64,000 nucleotides of DNA from Opisthorchis felineus (Eukaryota > Platyhelminthes > Trematoda > Opisthorchiida > Opisthorchiidae): contig SJOL01007418.1 in assembly GCA_004794785.1 (NCBI GenBank), forward strand, positions 712,367 through 776,366, read 5' to 3'. The translations under genes were made by a program, and so were the position numbers. Within the stretch, counting starts at the first letter, position 1. Each line of letters opens with the position of its first letter. Of the stretch, positions 1-13,500 are shown in pieces. The notes below the pieces were generated by a model. The model searched no databases. It had not been told where the DNA came from and was given only the letters and a program-made list of their open reading frames with translations.

Positions 1-400
1 CGAGGGTATTTTCAGCTGCAGAATGTCGTAAACGAGAGATTAAGCAGGGATTCAGTTCAGTTTCCCGTAAAATCAAATTAGTTGTAGGTTGTTCGGGGAT
101 TCGTAAAGCCTACGCTCACATCACTCCCTAATAAGAGCAAAAATCCATTTCAACGCTTTCCCCTTCGGTGTGGACCGACCAGAATAATTGTGCCCAGATA
201 GAAGAAGGATTGAAAAATGGAAAGTTTTTATACATGAAAGACAAATTAGTGTGTGTATTTCGTCAGTTGCATACAATTTGAGTTCAAGTAGAAAATACGG
301 TGGGCAGAAATCTGTGTACTACTCCCCTTGATGAGTCCCAAGACTGGCGGACCTGGTCGTGAGATATCGACGAGTTTTAAACAACTTTATGAGCAGTGTT
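1..400 (+). repeat. Hammerhead-bearing dispersed repeat, copy A
   Basis: Shares with the other copies AACGAGAGATT (near 31), GTATTTCGTCAGTTGCATA (near 255), TTCAAGTAGAA (about 282-292) and a ribozyme-like block TTGATGAGTCCCAAGA (328). The core is decayed: C3 is replaced by T and the GAAA box is lost. The tail reads TATCGACGAGTTTTAAACAA. It is the most complete repeat body in the window and lies upstream of the first readable WDR90-like exon. Confidence 0.6.
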
Positions 401-1112
401 TCTTCAAGCTAGTGTAAAAAAGATTTAGGGCAGTTACCGGAAACCGAATAAATACAAGCATCCATATAAGTGAGAACAAATAAAAGCCTAACTTGGCTTT
501 TCCGTTGCTATTCCTTGTCACTAACTTTAAAGTCGGCACTAGGACACTCTACTTCTGTCTATTTGTCATATACTTTGAACCCTTATATTCAGTGGAAAAT
601 TTTCTGGCATTATGGTTAAATAACATGTTACTTTTGCTGGTAAAAGTTGCCCCTAATCATTCCAGTTCAACCAACCTTCCTCATTTTTAGGGGTACTTAC
701 TCTGATCAGTCTTCGCTAAATGGAAAAGGAAGCAGCGGAACCGAGTTCTGTCTAAGCTGAGAAACAGTCTGCAGTGTCAGATTTGATAATGTGGGCCTGT
801 CGAGGGCGCACTGATGGAGTAGGGAAAACATGCCTTCCTTGCATAGGCCCCCGAGTTGAAGTCCCGGGACGACCAAATGATATGCACTGTTGGTGAGCTT
901 TAATGGAAGCAATGCTTGATCCCAAAGCAGTCCAACTTTGGTCTGAACTAACCTGAATAAATACACCAGAGCACTAGATTTTCTGTGAAAACGAAAGAAA
1001 GCGATGGAAATTCTACAAGGCTTGCTACTACCCATAAGTAGTCGTTCACTTGTAACAACAAACACGAATTTATTGCGTCGTTTACAAGACCATAATTATT
1101 TATTTATTTCAG

Positions 1113-1424
1113 ATCAATAAAAATTTGGAAACTTCTGTCTTCCCAGCTCAAAGTCGGAGTGTCAAAGACTGAGTTCGCTGGGGACGTCTGTCTTCGTAAC
1201 CTACCCTTATTCGATTTGCGAGTTTCGGGTGACCCCCCTTGTCACGTAGCCTTGCAACCTGCCCTAATGGAGGGTCAAACAAGCGAGATCACGGATTATT
1301 CATGGCTTCGGCTTGGTTGTGGCTACCGTGGAACTGGTCTCGTTAGGATATTCGATCCTTCCTCTGCCCGTTTGTTGTACACATTAACAACTGATAACAC
1401 GTGCGATGTGACAGGTCAGTTGCG
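1113..1424 (+). CDS. WDR90: WDR90-like exon a
   Basis: First readable exon in the window. It follows the acceptor ...TTTATTTCAG and ends before GTCAGT. The reading frame starts at 1114 with [11 protein letters not shown], the end of a WD repeat whose start must be in an upstream exon. It continues through [20 protein letters not shown], a full blade ending in a typical VRIFD strand. Two bases (AG) are left over at the donor and are completed to AGC by the first base of the next exon. Confidence 0.75.
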
Positions 1425-1537
1425 ATCCCCTCTCGCATACTATGATATATCCTTATGTTGTTGATCATAATGCATTAAAAACCGTGACAGGAAAGAAGTG
1501 CCAAACAATAGCGGAGATAACTGTTTATGATGATCTT

Positions 1538-1592
<55 letters not shown>

Positions 1593-4500
1593 TGCGCATG
1601 GCCGACGTTATCACCTATTCTTAAACAGCAATTTCATTCTGTGTAGAAAAATTTGGAGGTAATTTAGCCAGCTAGACCTTCTTTAAGTTGTACAAAGAAA
1701 AGCAAACGTCCAGGGAGCGTCGAACAGTCAAGAACATCATAACCCTATCTAGAATATATCATGTTGACGGACATCAAACAATAAACAATATGATGTAGTA
1801 TAGCCTTCTCCACTTTCGAAAACACTGACCATTTTGTCACTTAGTCTCTTATTGAACTACGGCCATAAGGAGAGATCTGGTGTGCCAGAGACACGCTATA
1901 GGTCTTAGTGAACATGGCATATTGTGCACAAAACTGTTATCAGTTATCCGCAAACAGCTGTTTGGTACGCAATAATACCATAACGATCCCTGTCTGGACA
2001 CAATTGTGGCGCTCCAATGGTCAGAAGTTTGCTGACTGGCTCCCTCTTACGATATATCTAAATCTAGAAAGAGTAACCTCCAAATATTTGTGTTTTTCAG
2101 CATGAGATGTGACAGAATAGTTGTTCTACTGTTCCAACCGCTGTCCCTTTTAGCTTTGCTGTTCTCCAGTTGCGGATCCTACTTGTACTCAACTGATGCC
2201 TCCGGTGAATTGGCACTTTGGGGTGTCCCTCAAATTAGGCTACCCTACCACCAAGAAAAGAAAGAACCCGAACCTAGGCTTCTTGGAAGTCGCAGTCGTG
2301 CAGTGGCTGTCTTTCGTCGTTGTGTGGAACCTTCGTCTAAACATACATACTCCTCCCTAACTTGCTGTTTATCTCAGAGTAACCTCACACTGAGCCCCGA
2401 TGATCAAAAGTTGGTGTACAGTGACCAAACACAACTGTTAATCACAGTTGCGCAAGCATATACGCTGGAAACTCTGTTCCAGGTGAATTTAAACCGGGTT
2501 GTTGACAAGGTAAGTAAAACAAACATGGAAGGGACTTATACCAAATCTTGGGAGCTTGGTATTTTTTGTAGGACAAACTCCTAGTAGAAGACTGGTGCCA
2601 GACGGTGAGGACCAAAGTACCAATCCAGTAATAGTCAAAAGAATATTTCTTTTGCGTTTCCTTAAGTGGAAAACTCGAGTCTCAGCTGATTCAGTCAACA
2701 AGTGGTGAACTTTTGTTTATTCCCTCTTCCAAAGTTGTTTACCTACTTCTGACCACTTTAGTTCGACTAAGTTTGGAAACTAAATAACCCACCACACGCA
2801 TCAACCGACGTCTTACTGAATATGAATGTGTTGGTTAACACATCAAGAAAGTTCACTGTAAATGATGCTACACTGCTTTCCCACGAAGAAAGACCTTCAA
2901 GGGTTGCTAGAATACATCTTCCATGTTTTCTCTGACAGCCGGTATCTAGAAGCAGCCATCTCTGACACCTCCTCCGTTCTTGTCAACGAATTTCCTGGTG
3001 TTCGCAAATTTTTGCAGTAAATGTCATTCTACTATAATGGGACAAATATCTCACAGGTCTTATGAGCCCCAGATCTAAGTTGCCAAAACTATCGCGAGTG
3101 ATTACGCCTCTAAATCTCTCTGAAAACCATGATAACCGTACGGTCATTGATTCGCAACAGGGACGGAACAGGTGCACAGTGTTTTAAGGTTTTTAGCACA
3201 GATCGAATTCACTAGTTGGATAGAATCTTAATTGAAGCTTTTGTTAGGGTGTGTTAAATTTTCTCGCGCCCACCAGAACGGTCCACATATTCAGACGCCT
3301 TGCATATGCGGCTGAGACAGTTATCAGCACACTAACATGCTGTGTTCAAAAAATTGTCACCAACATGATATCTACTAGATAATCATAGCCCAGTAGTATG
3401 TGTACCAACCAATGTATTTACAAATCAGACCAGTGGAAGACGACATATATTTGAGAGATACACAATTTTCAAACAAAGATCTTCTTCCGGAAACTCAAAA
3501 GTATTCAAAAATTAGTCGTTGTTCGTACCTAGTTTTTCCACCACTGTTATCTTGAATCCATGCTAGAACTCTTTGAGTTATGTTCCAAACTTTTAGCTTG
3601 TGAAACTCAAGTCAAGCCCATAGTACACCACCCACCTCTCTAGAAGGTTTAAGTGGCACGCTACCTAACGCCTTCGGTTTTTTGCACTTTCAAGTATACA
3701 TTATGTTCGTTGCGTTATATTACATTGTATTGTCTTGCGTTCAAATCAGTCAATTTCAATTTAATGTGTAATACATTTATACTTCCGCAAATGGCTGGCC
3801 GTAGCTTTGTAGATTCTGTCCTACAACGAAGTTAGAGGTCATTTCAAGGTGACCAAAATTGTGCGCTAGGTAGCCATGCGTATACTGCGTGCCACCAATC
3901 CACCCATCACAGACAATATGGAGCCCAGCTGTTCAGTTGCCTTCAAAGGACCTAAAAGTGATGGACTTCCGGTTTGGCACACTGTTGACATTAAAACTGC
4001 CCTGTCTGTTCATCCTGTGCTTCATTTCCTCTGGTTTACACCTGGTACAGGGAGTTCAAACGGCTGCACCCACAGCTCAGCACAAGTCCATCGGCTTAGC
4101 TCGGTGTGATGGGCCAATCTGGAAACGGATGCTAACCCACCAAATCAACACCAGATCGGTAATGTCATGAGGTATTGTGTGGCCGTGATGTTGGCCGTTT
4201 TTACGTGATTGCCGGCTGATTTTCCTGCAGCAAATTTTGGCCAAATTTAAATAGCATTGTCATTTAGGTGTTTTCTTTTTCTGGGGACGGGGAGGAGTAA
4301 AGCAGCAATCATGGAATAAGAGGGACTCATTCATTCGGTGCTTGGTTTGTCTCACTGGAGCTGCACTGACTGCACTAGAACAAATTTTATGCTGAATACA
4401 CTGTTCCCGGGATTTTGATATGTTTCCTGGTTTGTGGAGTCCAGTCCACTGCTCAACCGCTTTAAGGGGAAGAGGCTTCATTTAAGATTAGACTTCAAAC

Positions 4501-7500
4501 CGATTTTGCTGCTAACGGGTTACCCAAAAATGTTATCTGGTTTCAGTTACGCTGTGGTAAATAAAGTCGCAACGTCCTCTACATATTTTTCCTCTTTTTT
4601 CATACAGCGCCCCGAAGAAGCCTTTGAAGTAGTTAGTGACCAGCTAGACCAAAGAAGGGTGCTATTAAACTTCAGTTGCAGGAACCCAAACACGGGCAGC
4701 CACGACTTGCTTGTAGCGACACCCAATGGGTACTTGTGCCGCTTCGATGGAAGTACTGGCGAAGTGCTTGCTTACTCTCACCCACCCAACGGTGATGACG
4801 AAAAAGGCGATGGAAAGGATCACAACATAAACTATTGTGAAGTGCAGGAAAGTGCTTACTGGTCAGCAATGTGCGTTAGTCCAGATGGAAATCACGTTGT
4901 TTTGGCAGCGGCAGGTAAGTTCAGGATAGATTTTTCAAATTCACTTAAAACGTTACCCGTTACGCCACCCAGTTCCAGAATCCTGACTGTGAGTTTTGCA
5001 TTTTAGATGCAGTAACATCTGAAGAGAAAAGTCTAAGGGAAAGCCCCTGCCTGGAAGGACCACGGAAACGTTTTCTTTTAAACATGACCAATTACGCCAT
5101 ATCCTTTAATGAAGAACCACCTCCATAGAGAGGGTAAATAGTGATATTTCTCTCTTAGTTAAACTCACTAACACAATGGAGACTAAAATATCACAATGTC
5201 TGTAGAAGTCTGTCGTTCCTAACCTTCGTACTTTACAAGGTAAGCAAATCCTCGATGTTCTATGTACCCCACTGTTTTGGACATTCACGTGACCCTCTTG
5301 TTCATCAGACTCTTATACATTTGCCACTTATGGGGGCAAAATACTTGCTGCGCAAACTACTGTTTGAGAATCCCAAATGGTTGCACCTGAAGCAACGGTC
5401 CAATCATTTATTACCTTCGGACCACGGACTTCGTCGCACGTCTAGCACGTTTGTTGATAATCCCTCATGTATTCGTTAACCTTACTATGCGATAAAATGC
5501 AGGTATAGAAGCAACTGTTTGCGTTGTTTAATGGGTAGACGACAGACACATATCAACTAGCACCCATGCACCAATGAAACGACTATTCATCGAATCGACT
5601 AAACTGGATGTGCCACAGTCATTTTCGCTAAGTGTCCATGCTTATGCAGTAGAGAGAAGATCAGTTGATCTGCCAGCCCGGAGAAAAGAGGGTAAGCCAA
5701 CTGGCTTAGGTCAGCGATTAGGGATCAAAATTGGGACTAAATCGTTAGTTTGGGCTGAACGAGAGCACAAGGCTAGCTTGTTTCACTGTGCACGATGTCA
5801 AGAGTGAACAGCGTCATATATGTGCACTGGTTTTCCGCGAACGGGAAGTGCACGGATACACTGATTTTTTACCAACAGTAATAAACTGAGTCGGAGCGGA
5901 ACGATTTTCTCTTGGCTTGTTAAGAAATAACTGGTCCTAATGTATGGTGCCTTTCGGAGGTGTTCATGTTAAATGAGTATCGTAATATTACAAGAGCACC
6001 ACTTACTTGTTCTTTTGTCTTCGCACACCTTTCTTCGTGGTCTTTTGGAGGGGTAAATTTTCCAGCATTTCCCTCTGGGTCTTGATTTAGCTGCATATTA
6101 GCATTGGTGACCTAACCAAGTGACTGGTTAGCCCACTTTACGTAATAGCTTTGTAACTGAAACCAAAAGGAGCATGAATTTTTGCGCTCTCAACCGTATT
6201 ACGTGTATACTTATACAGGACCAGATAGCAAACAGAATACAATATGAGCGGTAGTGAATATTTTGTACGCTATATAAGGGCTGCACAGTGTCATGTACAG
6301 CACATAGGTTATTGGAACACTTTGGTGATCAACTGTTCAACAACGCTACTTCATTGATTGTGGAAATCCTTGAAAAAGATTACCCACTGCAACCAAGATG
6401 TTGGATTATGACATATTCCCCTAGGCTGTGTTTTGACTTTAAAAGTTTCTATAACTGGTTATTGTTTCCTGTGCCTGTCGCAACAACCCGACCGTATTAG
6501 TATCTGTGTCAGTCAGTTCTGGAGGTTGTCCTCATGAAATACTATTGGACAAAATTTTTTTCTTGTGAATTAGGGCAGCCAAGCGTTACCATCACAAATT
6601 TCATAATTTTGAACGCTTTAGAGATAGTCAATCGGAGAGAACAATTAAATACCGCCAAACGTTTTAGCGATCTCACACGCCGCTAAGAAAGTCAAGTAAA
6701 AGTGATCGGAGTAAAGGAAAGCCATGTTTTTTTATAAAAAAAATCCGCTGATCCCTATTTCAGAGGTGTCTTTTAGCAGGCTACAAGCCTGAAAAAAAGC
6801 TTAACATTGAGCTAATATCCCCGTTATTTCTTCCTTATCAGCTCGGCCAATATTGTACACCACAACAACTGACCTTTGTCATCTGCCGGATGGGCCCGAA
6901 AAGAAGCATACAAATTCGTCTATCTTCTCAGTGCCAAAATTCAGGCAGTTTGTTGGACATCTACATCCCGTCAGTGCAATCCTGATCACAGGCGATCAAC
7001 TGTTTTGCTTGACTGTGGATGGAGGGGTGGGAGTCACCAATGAAGCGTCTAACCCAGCTTTGGGAAGTGCTATTTATGTGTGGCAACTTTCCGAAAGTGA
7101 TTGGCGCCAAATTACAGAATACAGCTTGTCGGAAACTGCGTTACTTCGTGGTGCGTTGTGATGAATATGTAATCTAGTTGGTAATGTATTTGTGGTTCCC
7201 AAAGCAAAACCAACTGGCTTATAGCATTTTTTGTGCAGATGCAATAACACCATAATTCTATGATGGTTCTAGTGTACTCGACCGCCCTGAAAATTATCAC
7301 CGGACAGTGCACCAAGCCAAACTAATAATGACTGAATTCAAAGGTAATGTCTTCGGGGTTGAACTCGGCCAACTTGTAAACTCAAAATGCTTTCCCATTT
7401 CAATTTTTCATCTACTTTACTGGAGTTTGAAGCCACTATATCTAAATGTTTCGCAACTAATTCCAAGTGACCAAACCCCTTATTTCAAATACTAAATTCA

Positions 7501-10500
7501 ACATCCCATTATCTCCCATTGCTGACATTCGAATCCAGAACTCCTGTGACCAGCATTTCCTCATCCTCAATTTGGAACTTTATTGAGAATGGAAAGGAAA
7601 ATTCAAACAAGCAGAATATAGGCAGAAGGTTGAAAAGCATTGCACATCCCATTAGGATTACAGATGGTTCTATTGTGTATGGCGGTACCAACCAACGCCC
7701 TCCGGTTATTTCATCCCTAACAAAGTTGGATCTGTTCAGGATCCAGCATAACAAATAAGAGTGATGAAATTTCCTCAAGAGCCCTCAACCCATTTTCTTC
7801 CTAGGAATCGTCAGGCGGGAGTGGTCCCGGAGTTTTCATACACATGTTCAACTTGAACACTAAAGTGCATGCAAACACACACTGAACTGTAGTTATCTCA
7901 ATGGCTAAGCAGCGAACATATAGACCAAGGTGTTCGTGCTACAAACCCAACCTGTTGAAGAGTTTTCAGCAATCATATACGGAGAATGTCGTCAGAAAGG
8001 GTACTTCCATGTCTCGACCACTGTTCCAACAGAAACACGAAGTGGACTTTATGCGACACATTTAGTTAAGTACTATTACAACTAAGGTGTTTGGCGAAGG
8101 GAATTAGGCTGAGTTTCCCCATGGATGTGTTTACAACTAGCTTTAATACGTGAGCCTCCTGCCACATTGTGAGGCACATCAGGCTGGTCTACAGTGATCC
8201 AGATCGAGATGATTCTCTTGTCGGTTACACATCGTTTGACTCCTGAACACATCCATTCATTTGCAGAGGATCAGATGGATTTTCAAGGTGACCTGGTCTG
8301 ATTTGCTGTTGGTTTAAATTGGAAAGCTGATCATTCGTTTTCCTAAAGAGTCATCAATCTTGCCAAAAGCTGACAAATGGCAAACTGTGGTCCTGCAGCC
8401 CACCCACCTGATCCTTTCAAAAATTGGTAATGTCTTCTTCATTACCACATGGTCAAGCTTGTACCCAGCGACTTGGTCGTTATCAGATCCACCATGAGGA
8501 ACAGTACTGCCAAGCTCAGCGAACAAAACAGTGATCACATATTCCAAACTTACTTAGACTCAGTAGAGGTTGACAGACCGAGATTTTAAGTGGTGATCTT
8601 GTCTGAAACCGTTCGTTATACGAATCAAACAATACTTGTTGCTCACAAGCGTGTGCTTGGTCTCCGATGATAAATGGCATGAAGGCACGTTCTAAACTAC
8701 GAACTATGCAGTTCAGTACACACATACTCAATAACAGAAACAAGAGCAAAAAAACTAATGCTTCACTGCTTTACACGCATCTCAATTTATTTGAATAACA
8801 GAAAAAAGATCAAATGTGAGAGGAAGGGGGCCTGGGGCTATCCTACTACAAACATCCAAGCTGCCAGAATTTTCAAGTTATACCTCCTTGTGTTGTGTTT
8901 CCGAATAGCATAGGAACGTTATTATTTAAAAGGTGGCGTCACTTTTTTCTTTAATTCGGGTTTTCGTTTCCGTCACCTTTGCTCCATCCTGACGACTTTA
9001 TTCTGGATGTCCACTGAAGTTGCATTCTGCCCCTGATACTGGTCTTCAGCAGTGTACAACAACGCTCGTCGTCGGCAGTCACCCACGGGCGAGTTAGAAG
9101 GGGGGATAAACTATCAATAAAAGATGAGCCACGTTTGAATATGTATCCTCAACCAAATCAAGGTCTACAAACTCATGTCCGAAGCAAATGTGTAGAATTT
9201 TCCTCTGTTGACGTCTGAGCTTAAGCTACACACAATGAAGTAAACTTAACGTAAATGATCAGAAGAGGCCTGAAGGAAGTGAACCCCAAAAAATCAAACC
9301 CTCTAGAAAGAAATCATCTGGCTGGGAAATTCACAAAACCGTTGTGCCACAGTAGTGACTTCTTCCACTCAGGGAAGGTCTTCATTAACATCATCGACAG
9401 CATGAAGGTTCCATACTCCGTCTTTCCTCATGGAAAAATCAATGTAGCATGATTGTTTGTGAGTTCCGTTTGAGCACATCAGTGTATTAAATGACGATTC
9501 CAGCATCCCACAGTGATATTCACTGTATAATTATTGCAGAGTCGTAAAGGATGCTGGTCTTGTAGGCTACGAAATAGCTAGAATTCGGCAAAACGACTAC
9601 TTTATATCAGGCAGTCTCAGACTTTGGTGATTCGTGTTGTCATATTGTGTACACAATCATGTGACAGAAACCGACATACCACTAGTCATTGTGTCTGGAA
9701 ATGCTTCTAAGCAGTACTTATCTTCTCTTTGTCTCAGTCAACAGTGCAGGAAACAAACCACTGGTGAGTCTCATTTATGCGCAGGGACATAACCCCACTA
9801 TATTTCTCGTGTTTCCGTGTTTTATTAACTGTTTCTCATCATTTACCACTGTAATCGATCCATGTTTTGCACCAAGTCACTGCGAACAGCAATTACAAAT
9901 AAACCTAAAGTTGTCAAAATTTCCGAGGCTTCATACTCCTGGTTCTTAAAGGCGCTTTGGTGCGATTTTTGGTAATACAAGGATGATCAACCGTTTACCT
10001 TATAATGTGGGTTGAATATCAAGTGCCGAAATTTGCGATTCCGCCATTCAGAACCTACGTTGTAAAAACATCTGATTAACATGGGTAACAGTAATAAAAT
10101 ACAATGGAATGAATTTGACAGTTAGGGCCATCCCACCATCCTTAAGTGGTTGGCATCGGACGATAGTGGGAATGATGAAACATATTTACAGTTCCGTAAA
10201 CCCTTATTGAGACTTGGTACGTCTGCTTCCACGATGTCAAAGTTTTGAGTAATTTTGGGCTTATGGCAGAATTTTCTCCACCGAGTGTGGTCGAATCCTG
10301 ATGCGCGACAAGCAACATGTTGACCTATATACCCTCTGTTAGGTTTGACCAGGGCCCTAATACGTGACAGTGTGTGAAAGTTTTGACTTCCAATTGGTTG
10401 CTCAGTCATCTGATCACCCTTACTTGTAAACTGACTGTTCCGTATTGGTCCTGTGTTTCTTTTGCGTGTAGGGAAGGAATAACACAATCAATACGTGATT

Positions 10501-13500
10501 GTTGCCACTTTCAGGACGTTTCCTATCCGTAAATATGTTCTAACTTCATGCTTATGTGCGTGTATCCTTTGGGGTAATGTAGAAGGGACACGAATGGGAC
10601 CTCAGCTGCACCCTTAAAATTGCAATCGATCAGCTTGGCACTGTTGTCAGCCTACATGCGGAGCTGCCTGGAAAAGGAATCTGGCCTACCACCGTAAGGA
10701 GGGAAACCCTTCGCTGCGGAGTTGTTTAGTAGAAAAACGCCAACCAAACAGTTACAGACTATTGGACAGGAAAGTTAAACTCTCATTTGCACGTTGTTTT
10801 TTAAAAACTGAACACCCGTCTTCTTCTTGAACGCGTCTTCTTGAACGCGTCTTCTTGAACTCTCTTGGATATTCATTGACTATCGCACAATTGCAAGCAA
10901 AAACTGCAAAGTAGTTCCACAAATTCCGTAATAAATCCCACCTTCCATTAGATCAAGACGAAGTTACGAGGACACACATGCTACTCGCATGCGTCATCAG
11001 TAGTCCCCACTGTTACACCAGTACAGTCTCAGACCATGCCCCTGCCATCAGAAACATACAGGACTATGTAGTTTGTGTAAAACAAAACAGAGACACAAAG
11101 GGATTGAAATGACGGGTGTCGCATTATCCAAACCTCATGTGGTTTACACTAATTATCAATACTGCAGTGACTAATGTCTCCATAGTCCATTGGTCCCTGA
11201 TAGTCCGGCCTGGGTTACGGACCACTACGCTAACCTTCAGGATCGGATGTTGAAACGATTTGGTGTTTTATTTGCGGGAAGCATGGTTATCTGTTTTAGT
11301 TTTACTAGTCTGATACACGCCTCATCATCTTCCACGCTTCAGCTCTCCTATTCAGAAGTACGACTTTATTAGCATTTCGTGAGGTTTGTATTCCTTCTTC
11401 CAGCGAGAAAAAAGTACGGCTATAACAAGGACAGCAGAAAAATACAAACCTGATGTATGTCTCAAGGAAGGTACACCTAAATCGTAAGTCCTCGTTGTCC
11501 TTTCCAAGCGCACGGGACCATTGTTACTTATATTTCATGTACATCTTTGTCAGATTTTCCGGGTTAGAAGACCAATAGTGGAGATAATTTATTCCACACA
11601 CTCAGAGAAATTATTTTTTGATTGCACGAGGATACTTGGAACTACTCTAATGACGATTTTGTTCTGTAAGTGGAGCTAGTCCGTACCAAAAAGAGGAGAG
11701 TATAGTGAGCAGCTCCGTGAGTTTGCTCACTTGTGTGCCATAGGATTTAGCCCAGAAAACTCTAAACCACACAACATCAGACGGCAAGCATGCGCTGTCA
11801 GAAATTCAGGAAGTTATGACCCGCCGATCAATTTAAACAACGCAGTAAATACAAAAAATTCCAGAATGAATTCATTTTTCCACTCCCTTTGGCAAAAAAA
11901 CAGTATAAGGGACATAATACAGTGCAGTTTACATAATCTTTATAGGTTGAAAATAACGTGACCCTTCAGTAAAACCACGGCAGTTTTAGGGTAACCCTCA
12001 CGTCTTTATGAGTGCAGAGGGTAGGCCATGAACGGCTGATCAATATGGACTCACAGACCTTTCGTCTCTGTGGTGGTTTTACCTTGTGCTAAGACCTAGA
12101 GTGCGAAGTTGGGTTTAACGCTGTGTCTCATGTCGGCTGGATATCCGACGACAGATGAACTGATAGTGGATTCGATTAGAGTTTAGTTAGAGTTAGTTGA
12201 TATGGTGCGGAAATTTTAAGGCGCGCGATAAGTCGCTCGTGTGCCAAGCCTCCAGCCTGTTATACTCATGTTCTTACATTGTATCTGCATCTGAACTGGA
12301 TAATAGGATGACCTGTGCATGAAACTGACATTGGTATTTTGACTTACCTAGCCTGCTTGTGGGTGCCTTAAGTGCTGCGCTAGAATGTGGTACAGCGTTA
12401 AGCTTACTGTTTGTTTAAACAGTCTATGGGACGTCAAAATAAACGTGCCTTGTTAGTGTGTCGAAATATTGGTAGCACGGATGCGTTTACTGACGACTGA
12501 TGGCCGTTTTTCTGTTCGCCGACCTTGGCGAATGGATTGCAAACGTTTCGTCCTCAGTCGAGGGGACATCGTCAGTGTGCAGTGCTCAATACGCACTCAA
12601 CTGCGCTCTGAAGATGTCTCTTTGACTGGGGACGAAACATTTGCAAGCCATTTACCAAGCTCGCTGAACAGAAGAACGGTCATCTGATCAACCAACAATG
12701 AATGCGCTTTTTCGGTGTTGTGATTGTTTTTTCCGGTGGTGTTTTTCGATGAAGCTGTAAGGGTAGGTTTTTATACTGCAGTAGGTCCCTCAGTAATCTA
12801 ATTTCACCCAGAAGTTTGTCCGAGATGCAAATCTGTCTAGTTCCGTGAAGTAGTGGATGAAGTAAAGAACGTTTGTGCCGTACTGGGCAGGAATTCGTAG
12901 AGATCAAGTGCTGTCCAGTCCTTGTGTTTCGAATACATAAAGCGCGAAATATTACCGTCAGCACTCCCAATGATAAGCACGTCCAACAAGGAAAGTTTGT
13001 CGTCTTTTTCAAACACACTGGTGAATAAATGCATTGATAGAAGATATTGATACAGGATACATTCTAAACGGGTCCTCTTTTGTCTTACCCCGTATCCAAT
13101 CTGGTTTAAATAAGCACCTTTTTTTCTAAATGTTTTCTTCGTTTTATAGACACCTGAATAGCAAAAACGTTACACCCAAATCGGGGACTCTAGTCAGAAA
13201 GAAGAATGTGGGGCACCCGTCAGCTGTGCCCTGGCAACATTCCTATAAAAATATCGGCCTTCGCGACTCCTCCCGACAAGATAAAGAATGCCAACCAACA
13301 TCAGCCGAACTTGACAGGATCAGTCGAGAGGAACGCCACCTGCGATTCATGCCCCTGAGGACCTACAACGGAAAGTGTATCCGGGGTCTTATTGGGTATA
13401 CGAATCAACAGATTGCGGTAGACAGCGTCGTCTGGGATCCCGATTCTGGCTTGTTTGTTTATACAGCTGTAAGTTTTTGGTGAGATATAGGGATAAGACT

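Larger units (their letters stand above)
7151..13149 (+). other. Long intron interval with missing exon(s)
   Basis: Six kb between WDR90-like exons d and e. It holds a degenerate ribozyme-family repeat (about 7945-8070), a possible linker exon (7539-7755), a minus-strand open stretch of unknown origin (10122-10487), a 14-bp minisatellite (10818-10860) and a foldback repeat (12498-12685). The codon-phase mismatch says that at least one real exon is hidden here. I could not place it with confidence. Confidence 0.6.

Noticed and set aside
3040..3080. Further hammerhead copy (CTTATGAGCCCCAGATC)
   Set aside because: Only part of the core resembles the family. There is no GAAA box in the right place and no shared tail.
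9738..9763. 26-base micro-exon candidate between TTTGTCTCAG and GTGAGT in the 6-kb interval
   Set aside because: Good splice signals, but adding it does not restore the phase between exons d and e, and 8-9 residues carry no recognisable motif.
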